Under the pieces are notes generated by a model. It did no database searches. It saw nothing but the letters and a program-made list of their open reading frames with translations, and had not been told where the DNA came from. DNA of 14,966 nt from the NCBI GenBank assembly GCA_002469975.1, contig DKMG01000073.1, forward strand, positions 1 to 14,966, in the 5' to 3' direction. This document shows, one piece after another, positions 7,685-14,207 of the stretch. Position 1 is the stretch's first letter; each line of letters starts with the position of its first letter. This DNA comes from Proteobacteria bacterium UBA7420 (lineage in GTDB: Bacteria; Pseudomonadota; Gammaproteobacteria; Magnimaribacterales; D2472). Position numbers and translations under genes: made by a program.

Positions 7685-8452
7685 CTAGCGCAGTAAGCCT
7701 CTTTCCGAAACCTCAATGGAGGCTATAAATACATCTAGCGCTGGATTGGAATCATTATTTAAAGCATGAAGATGTTTGATAGATTCCTTCAGGGAGTAAC
7801 CTTTTCTATAAACTACTCTGTAGGCTTTTTTTATGAGATTCACAGTCTCGGTATCAAAATTATTCCTCTCCATGCCTATAGAGTTTAGCCCTATCGGTCT
7901 AGCTGGATTTGCCGCAACTTTAACAAAGGCTGGCACATCCATGGTAATAATAGTATTGAGGCCTGTAAAAGAGTAATCGCCAAGGTGGCAAAATTGATGG
8001 ACCAATGTCACTGCTCCCAGAGTAACATGATTGCCAAGCTTCACATGCCCTGCAAGACCAGCTGTATTTGCAAAAATATTGTTGTTACCAATTACGCAAT
8101 CATGAGCAACATGAGCATAAGCCATAAATAAATTATTGTTTCCAATAATAGTTTTAGATTGATCTTGAATGGTCCCACGATGGACGGTCACACCTTCTCT
8201 AAAAATATTTCCCTTACCAATTTCTAAAGTTGTTTCCTCACCAGCATATTTTTTATCAGGTGTATCTTCGCCAATAGTAGAGAATTGAAAGAAAATATTA
8301 TCCTCTGCAATAGTAGTGGGACCCTTTATAACTACATGAGAGTGAAGAATGCAGTTAGGTCCAATGATGACGTTAGGGCCAATCAGGCAAAATGGTCCAA
8401 TCTTTACTGAATGATGTATTGATGCAGACGGATCTATAGCTGAGTTCGTCAT
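7685..8452 (-). CDS. lpxA: UDP-N-acetylglucosamine O-acyltransferase
   Basis: LpxA carries out the first step of lipid A synthesis: it moves a 3-hydroxyacyl chain from ACP to the 3-OH of UDP-GlcNAc. The 255 residues (E. coli 262) show the left-handed beta-helix hexapeptide repeats from residue 7 to about 180, then a helical C-terminal domain. The catalytic His is His117 in AHVAHD (113-118), matching E. coli His125. VHQFC (151-155) is followed by FTGLN (162-166). Leu165 falls where E. coli has Gly173, the acyl-length ruler, so a chain shorter than C14 is expected (inference). The ATG at 8452 is 3 nt after the fabZ stop. It sits in the usual lpxD-fabZ-lpxA-lpxB group, consistent with FabZ supplying related acyl-ACP chemistry. 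Confidence 0.98.
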   Translation of the reverse strand: MTNSAIDPSASIHHSVKIGPFCLIGPNVIIGPNCILHSHVVIKGPTTIAEDNIFFQFSTIGEDTPDKKYAGEETTLEIGKGNIFREGVTVHRGTIQDQSKTIIGNNNLFMAYAHVAHDCVIGNNNIFANTAGLAGHVKLGNHVTLGAVTLVHQFCHLGDYSFTGLNTIITMDVPAFVKVAANPARPIGLNSIGMERNNFDTETVNLIKKAYRVVYRKGYSLKESIKHLHALNNDSNPALDVFIASIEVSERGLLR

Positions 8453-8455
8453 TAT

Positions 8456-8896
8456 CTATTTTTCCCTATCAGCACATAAGATTATTGCATCGCATACCTT
8501 AATTCCATCTACATCTGCAGAGCAATCAAATTTCCAGATGCCTCTTTTTTCAGAGCGAATAGCTGCATGTAAGTTGACCACATCGCCAGGTTGAACAGGG
8601 TGCTTAAATCTTACTTTATCAACGCCTGCAAAATAATAAATACTACCTTCTTCAGGAGTCTTACCCATTGTCATAAAACCAAGAATTCCTGCTGCTTGAG
8701 CCATAGCCTCAATAATCAGGACACCTGGCATTATAGGTTTATTAGGAAAATGACCATTAAAAAAGTCTTCATTGATAGAGACATTTTTTTGAGCATGAAT
8801 GGTCTTACCCAAATCAACTGAAACAATTTTATCTACAAATAGAAATGGAAATCTATGGGGAAGATGTTTTAATATCTCTGTAAAATCATAGTTCAT
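8456..8896 (-). CDS. fabZ: 3-hydroxyacyl-ACP dehydratase FabZ
   Basis: FabZ removes water from 3-hydroxyacyl-ACP during fatty-acid elongation. It shares the 3-hydroxyacyl-ACP pool with LpxA and LpxD, so it helps set the balance between phospholipid and lipid A. The 146-residue protein is one hotdog domain with the N-terminal LPHRFPFLFVD (12-22) and the active-site segment GHFPNKPIMPGVLIIEAMAQ (48-67), holding catalytic His49 and Glu63. VQPGD (101-105) is also typical. The ATG at 8896 overlaps the lpxD stop (ATGA) and has an AAGGA ribosome-binding site 7 nt upstream. Length and catalytic residues are as in the family; nothing is odd. Confidence 0.98.
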   Translation of the reverse strand: MNYDFTEILKHLPHRFPFLFVDKIVSVDLGKTIHAQKNVSINEDFFNGHFPNKPIMPGVLIIEAMAQAAGILGFMTMGKTPEEGSIYYFAGVDKVRFKHPVQPGDVVNLHAAIRSEKRGIWKFDCSADVDGIKVCDAIILCADREK

Positions 8897-9825
8897 TTCA
8901 AATTCCTTTTTTTAATAAAGACTGATGATTTAGCCCAGTCTTTCTTTTCTTGCGCGGGCATTATACCGACATAATCTCCAGGCATATCGATATTTTTAGT
9001 GATGAGAGTGTGGGCCCCAATAAGAACATTATCGCAAATATTTAAATGCCCTAGAATTCCAGACAACCCTCCCATTTGTAGATTTTGTCCAATGGTTGAT
9101 GAGCCAGCTATAGCACAAGATGCTGCTATGGCAGAGTTTTTACCAAGAATGACGTTATGAGCTATATGAACCTGATTGTCTAATTTAACACCATCATGAA
9201 TCTCTGTATGATCAATGGCCCCTCTATCAATTGTACAGGCAGCGCCTATCTCGACATTTTTTCCAATTAACAACTTACCAAGCTGCTCAATTTTCAAATA
9301 TCCATTTAAATCTGAGGCATAGCCAAAACCGTCTGAGCCTAAAACACTGTTTGCATGCACTATAGTATGGTCTCCTATCTCCACATTCATAACCAAAGAG
9401 CAATTGGAATGAATAATAGAGCCTTTTCCAATGATGCAATTTGGACCAATATAAACATTTGGGCCAATAATCGCTGTCTCATGTATTGACGAAGTTTCGT
9501 GAGCATTGAAACTATTGGCCATACCCTCATACGGATTGCTAAATGAGACAAAGAGAGAAGATATTTCTGCATAAGCAGCATAAGGATCATTTACGATAAT
9601 GCCCGGGCACTTAAGAGCAGACTCATGATCCGGGTGAACTATCACAGCAGAGGCATTGGTTTGAGAGAGATATTTCTGATATTTTGGATTGGACAAAAAA
9701 GAAATGCACCCCTGGGATGCATTTTGAATTGTTGAAATAGAATGTATTTTGGTAGTTGGGTCTCCAACTAGCTTGCCACCAACCTGTTTGGCTAAATCAT
9801 TTAGGCTATAGAGATGCCCTGACAA
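8893..9825 (-). CDS. lpxD: UDP-3-O-(3-hydroxyacyl)glucosamine N-acyltransferase
   Basis: LpxD adds the second 3-hydroxyacyl chain, from ACP to the 2-amino group of UDP-3-O-acylglucosamine, the third step of lipid A synthesis. The 310 residues contain an N-terminal uridine-binding domain (about 1-100, with SFLSNPKY at 42-49), then left-handed beta-helix repeats (about 110-285). The catalytic His223 lies in VHIAHN (219-224), matching E. coli His239, and His260 matches His276. The protein is about 30 residues shorter than E. coli LpxD (341). It stops after IKKRNLK, so the end of the C-terminal helix that helps bind ACP is missing. The start is TTG at 9825, 2 nt after the skp stop with no clear Shine-Dalgarno. 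No other in-frame start fits the conserved N-terminus better. Confidence 0.97.
   Translation of the reverse strand: MSGHLYSLNDLAKQVGGKLVGDPTTKIHSISTIQNASQGCISFLSNPKYQKYLSQTNASAVIVHPDHESALKCPGIIVNDPYAAYAEISSLFVSFSNPYEGMANSFNAHETSSIHETAIIGPNVYIGPNCIIGKGSIIHSNCSLVMNVEIGDHTIVHANSVLGSDGFGYASDLNGYLKIEQLGKLLIGKNVEIGAACTIDRGAIDHTEIHDGVKLDNQVHIAHNVILGKNSAIAASCAIAGSSTIGQNLQMGGLSGILGHLNICDNVLIGAHTLITKNIDMPGDYVGIMPAQEKKDWAKSSVFIKKRNLK
8904..8908 (-). promoter_or_regulatory. fabZ ribosome-binding site
   Basis: AAGGA after an A-run, inside the last lpxD codons, lies 7 nt before the fabZ ATG. It is one of the few clear Shine-Dalgarno sites in this block and supports the overlapping ATGA start. Confidence 0.6.
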
Positions 9826-9827
9826 AC

Positions 9828-10361
9828 TTATTTTTTGTCTGCGCTATCTGCTGCTGCTACATCCAACATTGAAGTAACATCATCTGTTAAATCTAAAGCA
9901 GTGTCAGCAAAAAGCACATTATCTCTGCCAAGAAGCACTTTGACTTCTTTTGCGGCAATAAGCTCAGATAAGATTTTTTGCAAGGATGGGTTGAGATCCC
10001 TAAATACTTTATCAGCAGTTTCATTTTGCTTGGCTTGAATTTTTCCAACTATAAATTCTAAATCTTTAGTTTTAGCTTGAATGTCTCTTTGCATTTGAGC
10101 CACTTCATCTTGGGAGAGAGTCTCACCATCTTTTTGAAGCTTTTCAGCAAGAGCTTGCCTGTCAGATTGAAGTAATTGAGCTTGCTCGACATTTCCAGCA
10201 TATTCTGCTTCTTCTTCTAGGGCCTTAAAAGTAGCTGTGGAGACTTGAGTAGCCAGAACTGCTGTTCTCATATCGATTACTGCAACACCTTCAACCGCAT
10301 AAACAGATGATGATGCTAGGAAGGAAACTAAGAATACTGGTACTAATAATAATTTTTTCAT
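9828..10361 (-). CDS. skp: Periplasmic chaperone Skp/OmpH
   Basis: Skp is a trimeric, jellyfish-like periplasmic chaperone that holds unfolded outer-membrane proteins and delivers them to the Bam complex. The 177-residue precursor has a clear Sec signal peptide with a probable cut after SSVYA (residue 22). The VAVIDM strand follows, then long Gln/Glu/Lys-rich helices (about 60-130) that form the tentacles, and a short C-terminal strand region. The mature part has about 29 acidic and 18 basic residues, net negative, unlike the basic E. coli Skp. The gene lies directly after bamA, as in most gammaproteobacteria. The ATG at 10361 has AAGGGG 6 nt upstream. Identification rests on the family pattern, signal peptide and position. 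Confidence 0.94.
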   Translation of the reverse strand: MKKLLLVPVFLVSFLASSSVYAVEGVAVIDMRTAVLATQVSTATFKALEEEAEYAGNVEQAQLLQSDRQALAEKLQKDGETLSQDEVAQMQRDIQAKTKDLEFIVGKIQAKQNETADKVFRDLNPSLQKILSELIAAKEVKVLLGRDNVLFADTALDLTDDVTSMLDVAAADSADKK

Positions 10362-10367
10362 TTTAAA

Positions 10368-10373
10368 CCCCTT
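10368..10373 (-). promoter_or_regulatory. skp ribosome-binding site
   Basis: AAGGGG lies 6 nt before the skp ATG, an ideal position. It sits between weak AT-rich inverted arms (TTTAA and TTAAA) that could form a marginal hairpin. It supports the chosen start. Confidence 0.65.
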
Positions 10374-10381
10374 AAATTGTG

Positions 10382-10410
10382 ACTATATTTTATATGAATT
10401 GAGATAAAAA
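10382..10410 (-). promoter_or_regulatory. Weak candidate promoter in the 70-nt bamA-skp gap
   Basis: The gap 10362-10431 is the largest non-coding stretch here. On the minus strand it holds TTTTTA, 17 nt, then TATAGT (10382-10387), a poor -35 with a fair -10. A second -10-like TATAAA overlaps. The region is very AT-rich, so chance matches are expected. No GC stem that would serve as a terminator is present, which fits read-through from bamA into skp. Confidence 0.2.
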
Positions 10411-10431
10411 ACACTAACTAATCAATAATCC

Positions 10432-12843
10432 CTAAAATACTGTGCCTATAGTAAATTGAAATTCTTCGGTTCTATCGTAGATGCCATCATTGAATGGTTG
10501 AGAAAAGCTAAAGCTCATGGGGCCAAAGCCTGTAATCCAGGTGACGCCAACGCCAACAGAATATTTCATCTCATCGAATGAAGCTTCATAACAGTTTATT
10601 TGATAAGACTGACAATCTGTTGAAAACACATTGCCAAAGTCAACAAAGAAGGCTGATCTCATAGACCTTTGATCTTCAATCATCGGTAATTTAAAGATAA
10701 GCTGCAAGCTCCCTTCAATTAAGAAGTTGCCTCCAATCGGATCCCTTAACTGCTGATATCCATATGGATTTTGAGCAATGGAATCTGGTATGCCATCAAA
10801 ATCTGTGTCAATAATTAATGGGCACTCACCAGTTTTGGCATCAAATTCATAGCAAGGTGCCGGGGTGACCCTTGGCCCGAGAGTGTTAGATTCAAAGCCT
10901 CGGATTGAACGCGGCCCACCAGAATAAAAATTTTCAAAAAATGGTGTTTTTTCAGTATCGCCATATGTGCCAATATAGCCAAGTTCACCATTAAAACCAA
11001 AAACTAAGTTCGCAAAGCCTAGGGGACGATAAAATTTTTGCTTAATGTCTGCTTTATAGTAAGACAAATCACTTCCTGGAACAGTCAATTGCAACATAAC
11101 ATCTGTGGATGATCCGTACGTTGGAAACATGCCTCTATTTAGTGTCATTCTTGACCAGACTGCCTGAGCTTTTAAAACATCGAAAACCGTTCCCTCTGAT
11201 GCAAGGAAATCGGCAATTTCCCTAGATGGCAAAGAGCCAGGGTCAATGTCTGTATTATCTATATTGAGATTTAACCCTATTCTTGTTGTATCAGTTATGG
11301 GATAGCCAAATTGAACACCACCTCCCATTGAGTTAGTAAGGTAGTTTGCAACATTGTATTCGCCATAATCAGTCACTCTATAATAAATACTGTAGCCCCT
11401 GCTGACGCCATCCATTGTAAAATAGGGATCAAAGAAAGAAACATTGTATGCTTCTTGATAAACACTTTTATTAATCGCAAGATTGAATCTATTGCCAGTC
11501 CCAAGAAAATTGTTGTCCGAAAGGTTCAGCCCTAAATTCATACCAAAGTCACTGTACCCAATAGATCCACCGATACTTGAGGTACTTTCCTCCTCAACTG
11601 TAAATTCAATATCAACTTGATCCTCTGTTCCTGGCACAGGAATTGTCTCAACAGCAACTTCTTTAAAAAATCCAAGTCTCTCTAAGCGAACCTTTGAGCC
11701 TTCAATGAGATTGTCTGAGGCCCAGGCCCCTTCAAATTGACGCATCTCTCTTCTCAACACCTCATCATTGGTTAGGTAGTTACCTGAAAATAATATCTTC
11801 CTTGCATAGGTTCGATTACCCGGTTGCACTAAAAAGATCAGGGATACTTTATTGTCATCTGCGCGAATCTCAGGATTGCCTGTTACTTCTGCAAATGTAT
11901 AGCCTTCGTTACCAAGATAGTTCACCAGATATTCTTCTATTGATGTGATTTGCGCTTGAGAATATATTTGATTTTTTAGGCCATCTAAAATTGGAGTGTA
12001 AAGTTTCTCATCAATAGGCATCTCTCCAATGACGTTGACTTGATCAACGGTGTATTGCTCACCCTCTGAAATACTTAAGGTGATGAAGACGTCTTTTTTG
12101 TCCTTGGAGACGGAGACTTGGGATGATTCGATGGAGAATTTTAAATAACCGCGGTTAAGATAAAAAGATTCTAGATTTTCAATATCACCTTTTAACTTTT
12201 CTTTTGAGTATTTGTCCTTGTTAGATAGGAACGAATACCACTTCCCTTCCTGGAGCTCGAAACCTTCCATCAGGTCAGAGTCCGAAAATATCTCGTTTCC
12301 AATAATATTTACTTTTTTAATTTTGGCACTTTTGCCTTCATCTATAATAATTTTTAGCTCAATGGTATTTCTTGGCTTATTGATTGTTTCTATTTCAACT
12401 CCTGCGCCATATCTGCCTTGGGAGGCATATTGACGAACCAGTTCGCTCTTCATTCCATTGAGAGTCGATCGCTTATAAACTTGACCCTCAGCAATGCCTG
12501 CACCCTCTAGACCTTGAAGCAAGTCCTCTGATTTCAAAGCTTTATTCCCATCAAGCTCAATGGAGGAAATAGATGGACGTTCCAGCACACTAATAATTAA
12601 CGCATTGCCGTCTTTGCCAACCTGAATATCATTAAATTGAGCGGTAGAAAAAAGTGCTTTAGTAATTTCAGATACCTTCCCTTGATTCATCTTATCGCCC
12701 ACATTCACAGGTATCGCTGTAAAAATACTGCCAATTGAGACTCTTTGTAGGCCTACAATCCTAATGTCAGTAATCAAAAATTCATCGAATGCAGTGGTAG
12801 CAAATGAGACAAATGCCATGCAGAGTAGAATTAATTTTTTCAT
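10432..12843 (-). CDS. bamA: Outer membrane protein assembly factor BamA
   Basis: BamA is the core Omp85 protein that folds and inserts beta-barrel proteins into the outer membrane. The 803 residues (E. coli 810) begin with a signal peptide, probably cut after FATTA (residue 18). Five POTRA domains start near 19, 89, 172, 262 and 344, followed by the barrel from about 423 to a terminal Phe (FQFTIGTVF). IRGF (647-650) is the lid-loop L6 signature. L6 also carries a Cys pair spaced as in E. coli (664, 674) and then an inserted DTDFDGIPD stretch (679-687). A second Cys pair (744, 751) lies in a later loop. I chose the ATG at 12843 because it starts the signal peptide; an in-frame ATG at 12885 lies within rseP. 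The rseP stop is 7 nt upstream and no Shine-Dalgarno is seen. Confidence 0.98.
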   Translation of the reverse strand: MKKLILLCMAFVSFATTAFDEFLITDIRIVGLQRVSIGSIFTAIPVNVGDKMNQGKVSEITKALFSTAQFNDIQVGKDGNALIISVLERPSISSIELDGNKALKSEDLLQGLEGAGIAEGQVYKRSTLNGMKSELVRQYASQGRYGAGVEIETINKPRNTIELKIIIDEGKSAKIKKVNIIGNEIFSDSDLMEGFELQEGKWYSFLSNKDKYSKEKLKGDIENLESFYLNRGYLKFSIESSQVSVSKDKKDVFITLSISEGEQYTVDQVNVIGEMPIDEKLYTPILDGLKNQIYSQAQITSIEEYLVNYLGNEGYTFAEVTGNPEIRADDNKVSLIFLVQPGNRTYARKILFSGNYLTNDEVLRREMRQFEGAWASDNLIEGSKVRLERLGFFKEVAVETIPVPGTEDQVDIEFTVEEESTSSIGGSIGYSDFGMNLGLNLSDNNFLGTGNRFNLAINKSVYQEAYNVSFFDPYFTMDGVSRGYSIYYRVTDYGEYNVANYLTNSMGGGVQFGYPITDTTRIGLNLNIDNTDIDPGSLPSREIADFLASEGTVFDVLKAQAVWSRMTLNRGMFPTYGSSTDVMLQLTVPGSDLSYYKADIKQKFYRPLGFANLVFGFNGELGYIGTYGDTEKTPFFENFYSGGPRSIRGFESNTLGPRVTPAPCYEFDAKTGECPLIIDTDFDGIPDSIAQNPYGYQQLRDPIGGNFLIEGSLQLIFKLPMIEDQRSMRSAFFVDFGNVFSTDCQSYQINCYEASFDEMKYSVGVGVTWITGFGPMSFSFSQPFNDGIYDRTEEFQFTIGTVF

Positions 12844-12849
12844 TTTAAG

Positions 12850-12877
12850 ATTATAAGAATTTAGATATGTCGTTAAA
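12850..12877 (-). promoter_or_regulatory. Candidate promoter giving a leaderless bamA transcript
   Basis: On the minus strand TTTAAC (12872-12877), a 16-nt spacer and a perfect TATAAT (12850-12855) end 6 nt before the bamA ATG, so transcription would start at or next to the A of the ATG. bamA has no Shine-Dalgarno, which agrees with leaderless translation. The -10 overlaps the end of rseP (Leu codon and stop), so it could be a chance product of AT-rich coding sequence. Confidence 0.35.
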
Positions 12878-14194
12878 AATAGCAAAGACCATCAAGCACC
12901 CTACGGCAACCCAACCTGACATAAAAAAAAGATTTTCCATTTTTTCTGGCATTGGCGAGCCTCTCACGGCTTCAACTCCCAACATGACTAATTGGCCGCC
13001 ATCAAGAACTGGAATGGGCAGCAAGTTCATCACGCCCAGGCTAATACTCAGTAATGCCATTAAATAAAGAAAAGGTAGGAAACCAGCTTTTGCAGTATCT
13101 CCTGCCATTTGGACGATTCCTATGGGCCCGCTAAGATTTTGGGTTCCAAGGTCTCCTACAACCATTTTACCTATAAAAGTAAGAGTTTTTGCACTGAGGT
13201 TATAGGTTTCATAGGCGCCTTTAGACAAAGCACTTAGCCATGAACGCTGCATGCCTGGTTGAATACCAATAAATTGTTCTTGAGCCCCACTTTCATTGAT
13301 TCTTGTAAGAAGAGGAATATTTAGAAATAGAGTATCTGATGCCCTTTGAACTTTTAGCTCAATACTTGGCTCTTCATAGCCTTGCAGCAAAAGAGCTAAA
13401 TCTTCAAACGAAACAATCTTTTGACTGTTTGCAGATAAAATCAGGTCATTGATCTTCAAGCCATTGAGTCCAGCCTGTGACTCTTTCGAGATCATGCCAA
13501 CAATAGGCTTCATTTTCATAGTCAAGCCAAAGCCCAGGAAGCCTTCAGGAGCATTCTGCTCTTCAGCTGAGGATAGAAAGTCTGTCACCGGAATCATGAT
13601 ACTCTTCTCTGCCTGGCTATCAGGAGATACAAAATTAAGATTCAAGGTGCTTGATGAGCCAGAGTGAGACAGGAGCTCTAATCTAATTTGCTGAAGATTG
13701 GCCACCCTTTTGCCGTTGATGGAAGTCAACATATCTCCCTGCCTCAAGGCTGAGTTTTCCAGAAGATAGGCTGAGGTAACATTTGAAACCTCGGGGAGAA
13801 ATTGTCTCTCTACAGAATTAGCAAAAATAACTGAGAGAATTCCGATTGCAAGAATAAAGTTCGCGACTGGCCCAGCAAGCATGACGCATGCCCTTTGCCA
13901 TTTTGGTTTACTCTCAAAAGTATTAGCAAGCTGCTCTGGCGTTAGGTTTTTTAATAGCTCAGAGTCCTCATCTGTAGACTTTTCTGTATGAAATGCAACA
14001 TAGCCACCCAAGGGCAGAGCTGAAAGTGCGATTTCTGCACCTTGCTTATCGTGAGTCTTAAAAATAACAGGTCCCATGCCTATTGAAAATCTATATATGT
14101 GGATATTGCACATTCTTCCCACAATAAAATGACCAAACTCATGGATCGCTATCAAGACGCCCAATAAAATTATTGCTGAAAAGAGATATATCAT
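12851..14194 (-). CDS. rseP: RIP zinc metalloprotease RseP (site-2 protease)
   Basis: RseP cuts transmembrane segments within the inner membrane. In the envelope stress response it trims anti-sigma factor RseA after DegS, releasing sigma-E, and it also clears signal-peptide remnants. The 447 residues (E. coli 450) show transmembrane segment 1 with the zinc motif HEFGH (18-22), segment 2 near 103-125, two periplasmic PDZ domains (about 127-215 and 220-295), and segment 3 with NLLPIPVLDGG (390-400), where Asp398 is the third zinc ligand. A last segment lies near 421-440. The ATG at 14194 follows the dxr stop by 13 nt without a clear ribosome-binding site. Being next to bamA and skp links the protease to outer-membrane biogenesis, as in other gammaproteobacteria. 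Confidence 0.98.
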   Translation of the reverse strand: MIYLFSAIILLGVLIAIHEFGHFIVGRMCNIHIYRFSIGMGPVIFKTHDKQGAEIALSALPLGGYVAFHTEKSTDEDSELLKNLTPEQLANTFESKPKWQRACVMLAGPVANFILAIGILSVIFANSVERQFLPEVSNVTSAYLLENSALRQGDMLTSINGKRVANLQQIRLELLSHSGSSSTLNLNFVSPDSQAEKSIMIPVTDFLSSAEEQNAPEGFLGFGLTMKMKPIVGMISKESQAGLNGLKINDLILSANSQKIVSFEDLALLLQGYEEPSIELKVQRASDTLFLNIPLLTRINESGAQEQFIGIQPGMQRSWLSALSKGAYETYNLSAKTLTFIGKMVVGDLGTQNLSGPIGIVQMAGDTAKAGFLPFLYLMALLSISLGVMNLLPIPVLDGGQLVMLGVEAVRGSPMPEKMENLFFMSGWVAVGCLMVFAIFNDISKFL

Positions 14195-14207
14195 AATTAT
14201 GAAAAAT

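Noticed and set aside
10362..10431. Possible terminator between bamA and skp (run of six T)
   Set aside because: No stable GC stem precedes the T-run on the minus strand, so it does not look like an intrinsic terminator.
12820..12823. Lipoprotein-like Cys in the BamA signal peptide (LILLC)
   Set aside because: The residue before Cys is Leu, which does not fit a lipobox, and BamA proteins are cut by signal peptidase I.
12844..12885. Upstream ATG at 12885 as the bamA start (817 residues)
   Set aside because: It would put 14 extra residues before a standard signal peptide and overlap rseP. The ATG at 12843 begins the signal peptide directly.
13000..13028. Sigma-E-like site on the minus strand in rseP (GAACTT, then CTTGA about 16 nt on)
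   Set aside because: The -10 part is a poor match, and the bases are fixed by the conserved LLPIPVLDGG codons. It is about 160 nt before bamA, so it is interesting in principle but not supported.
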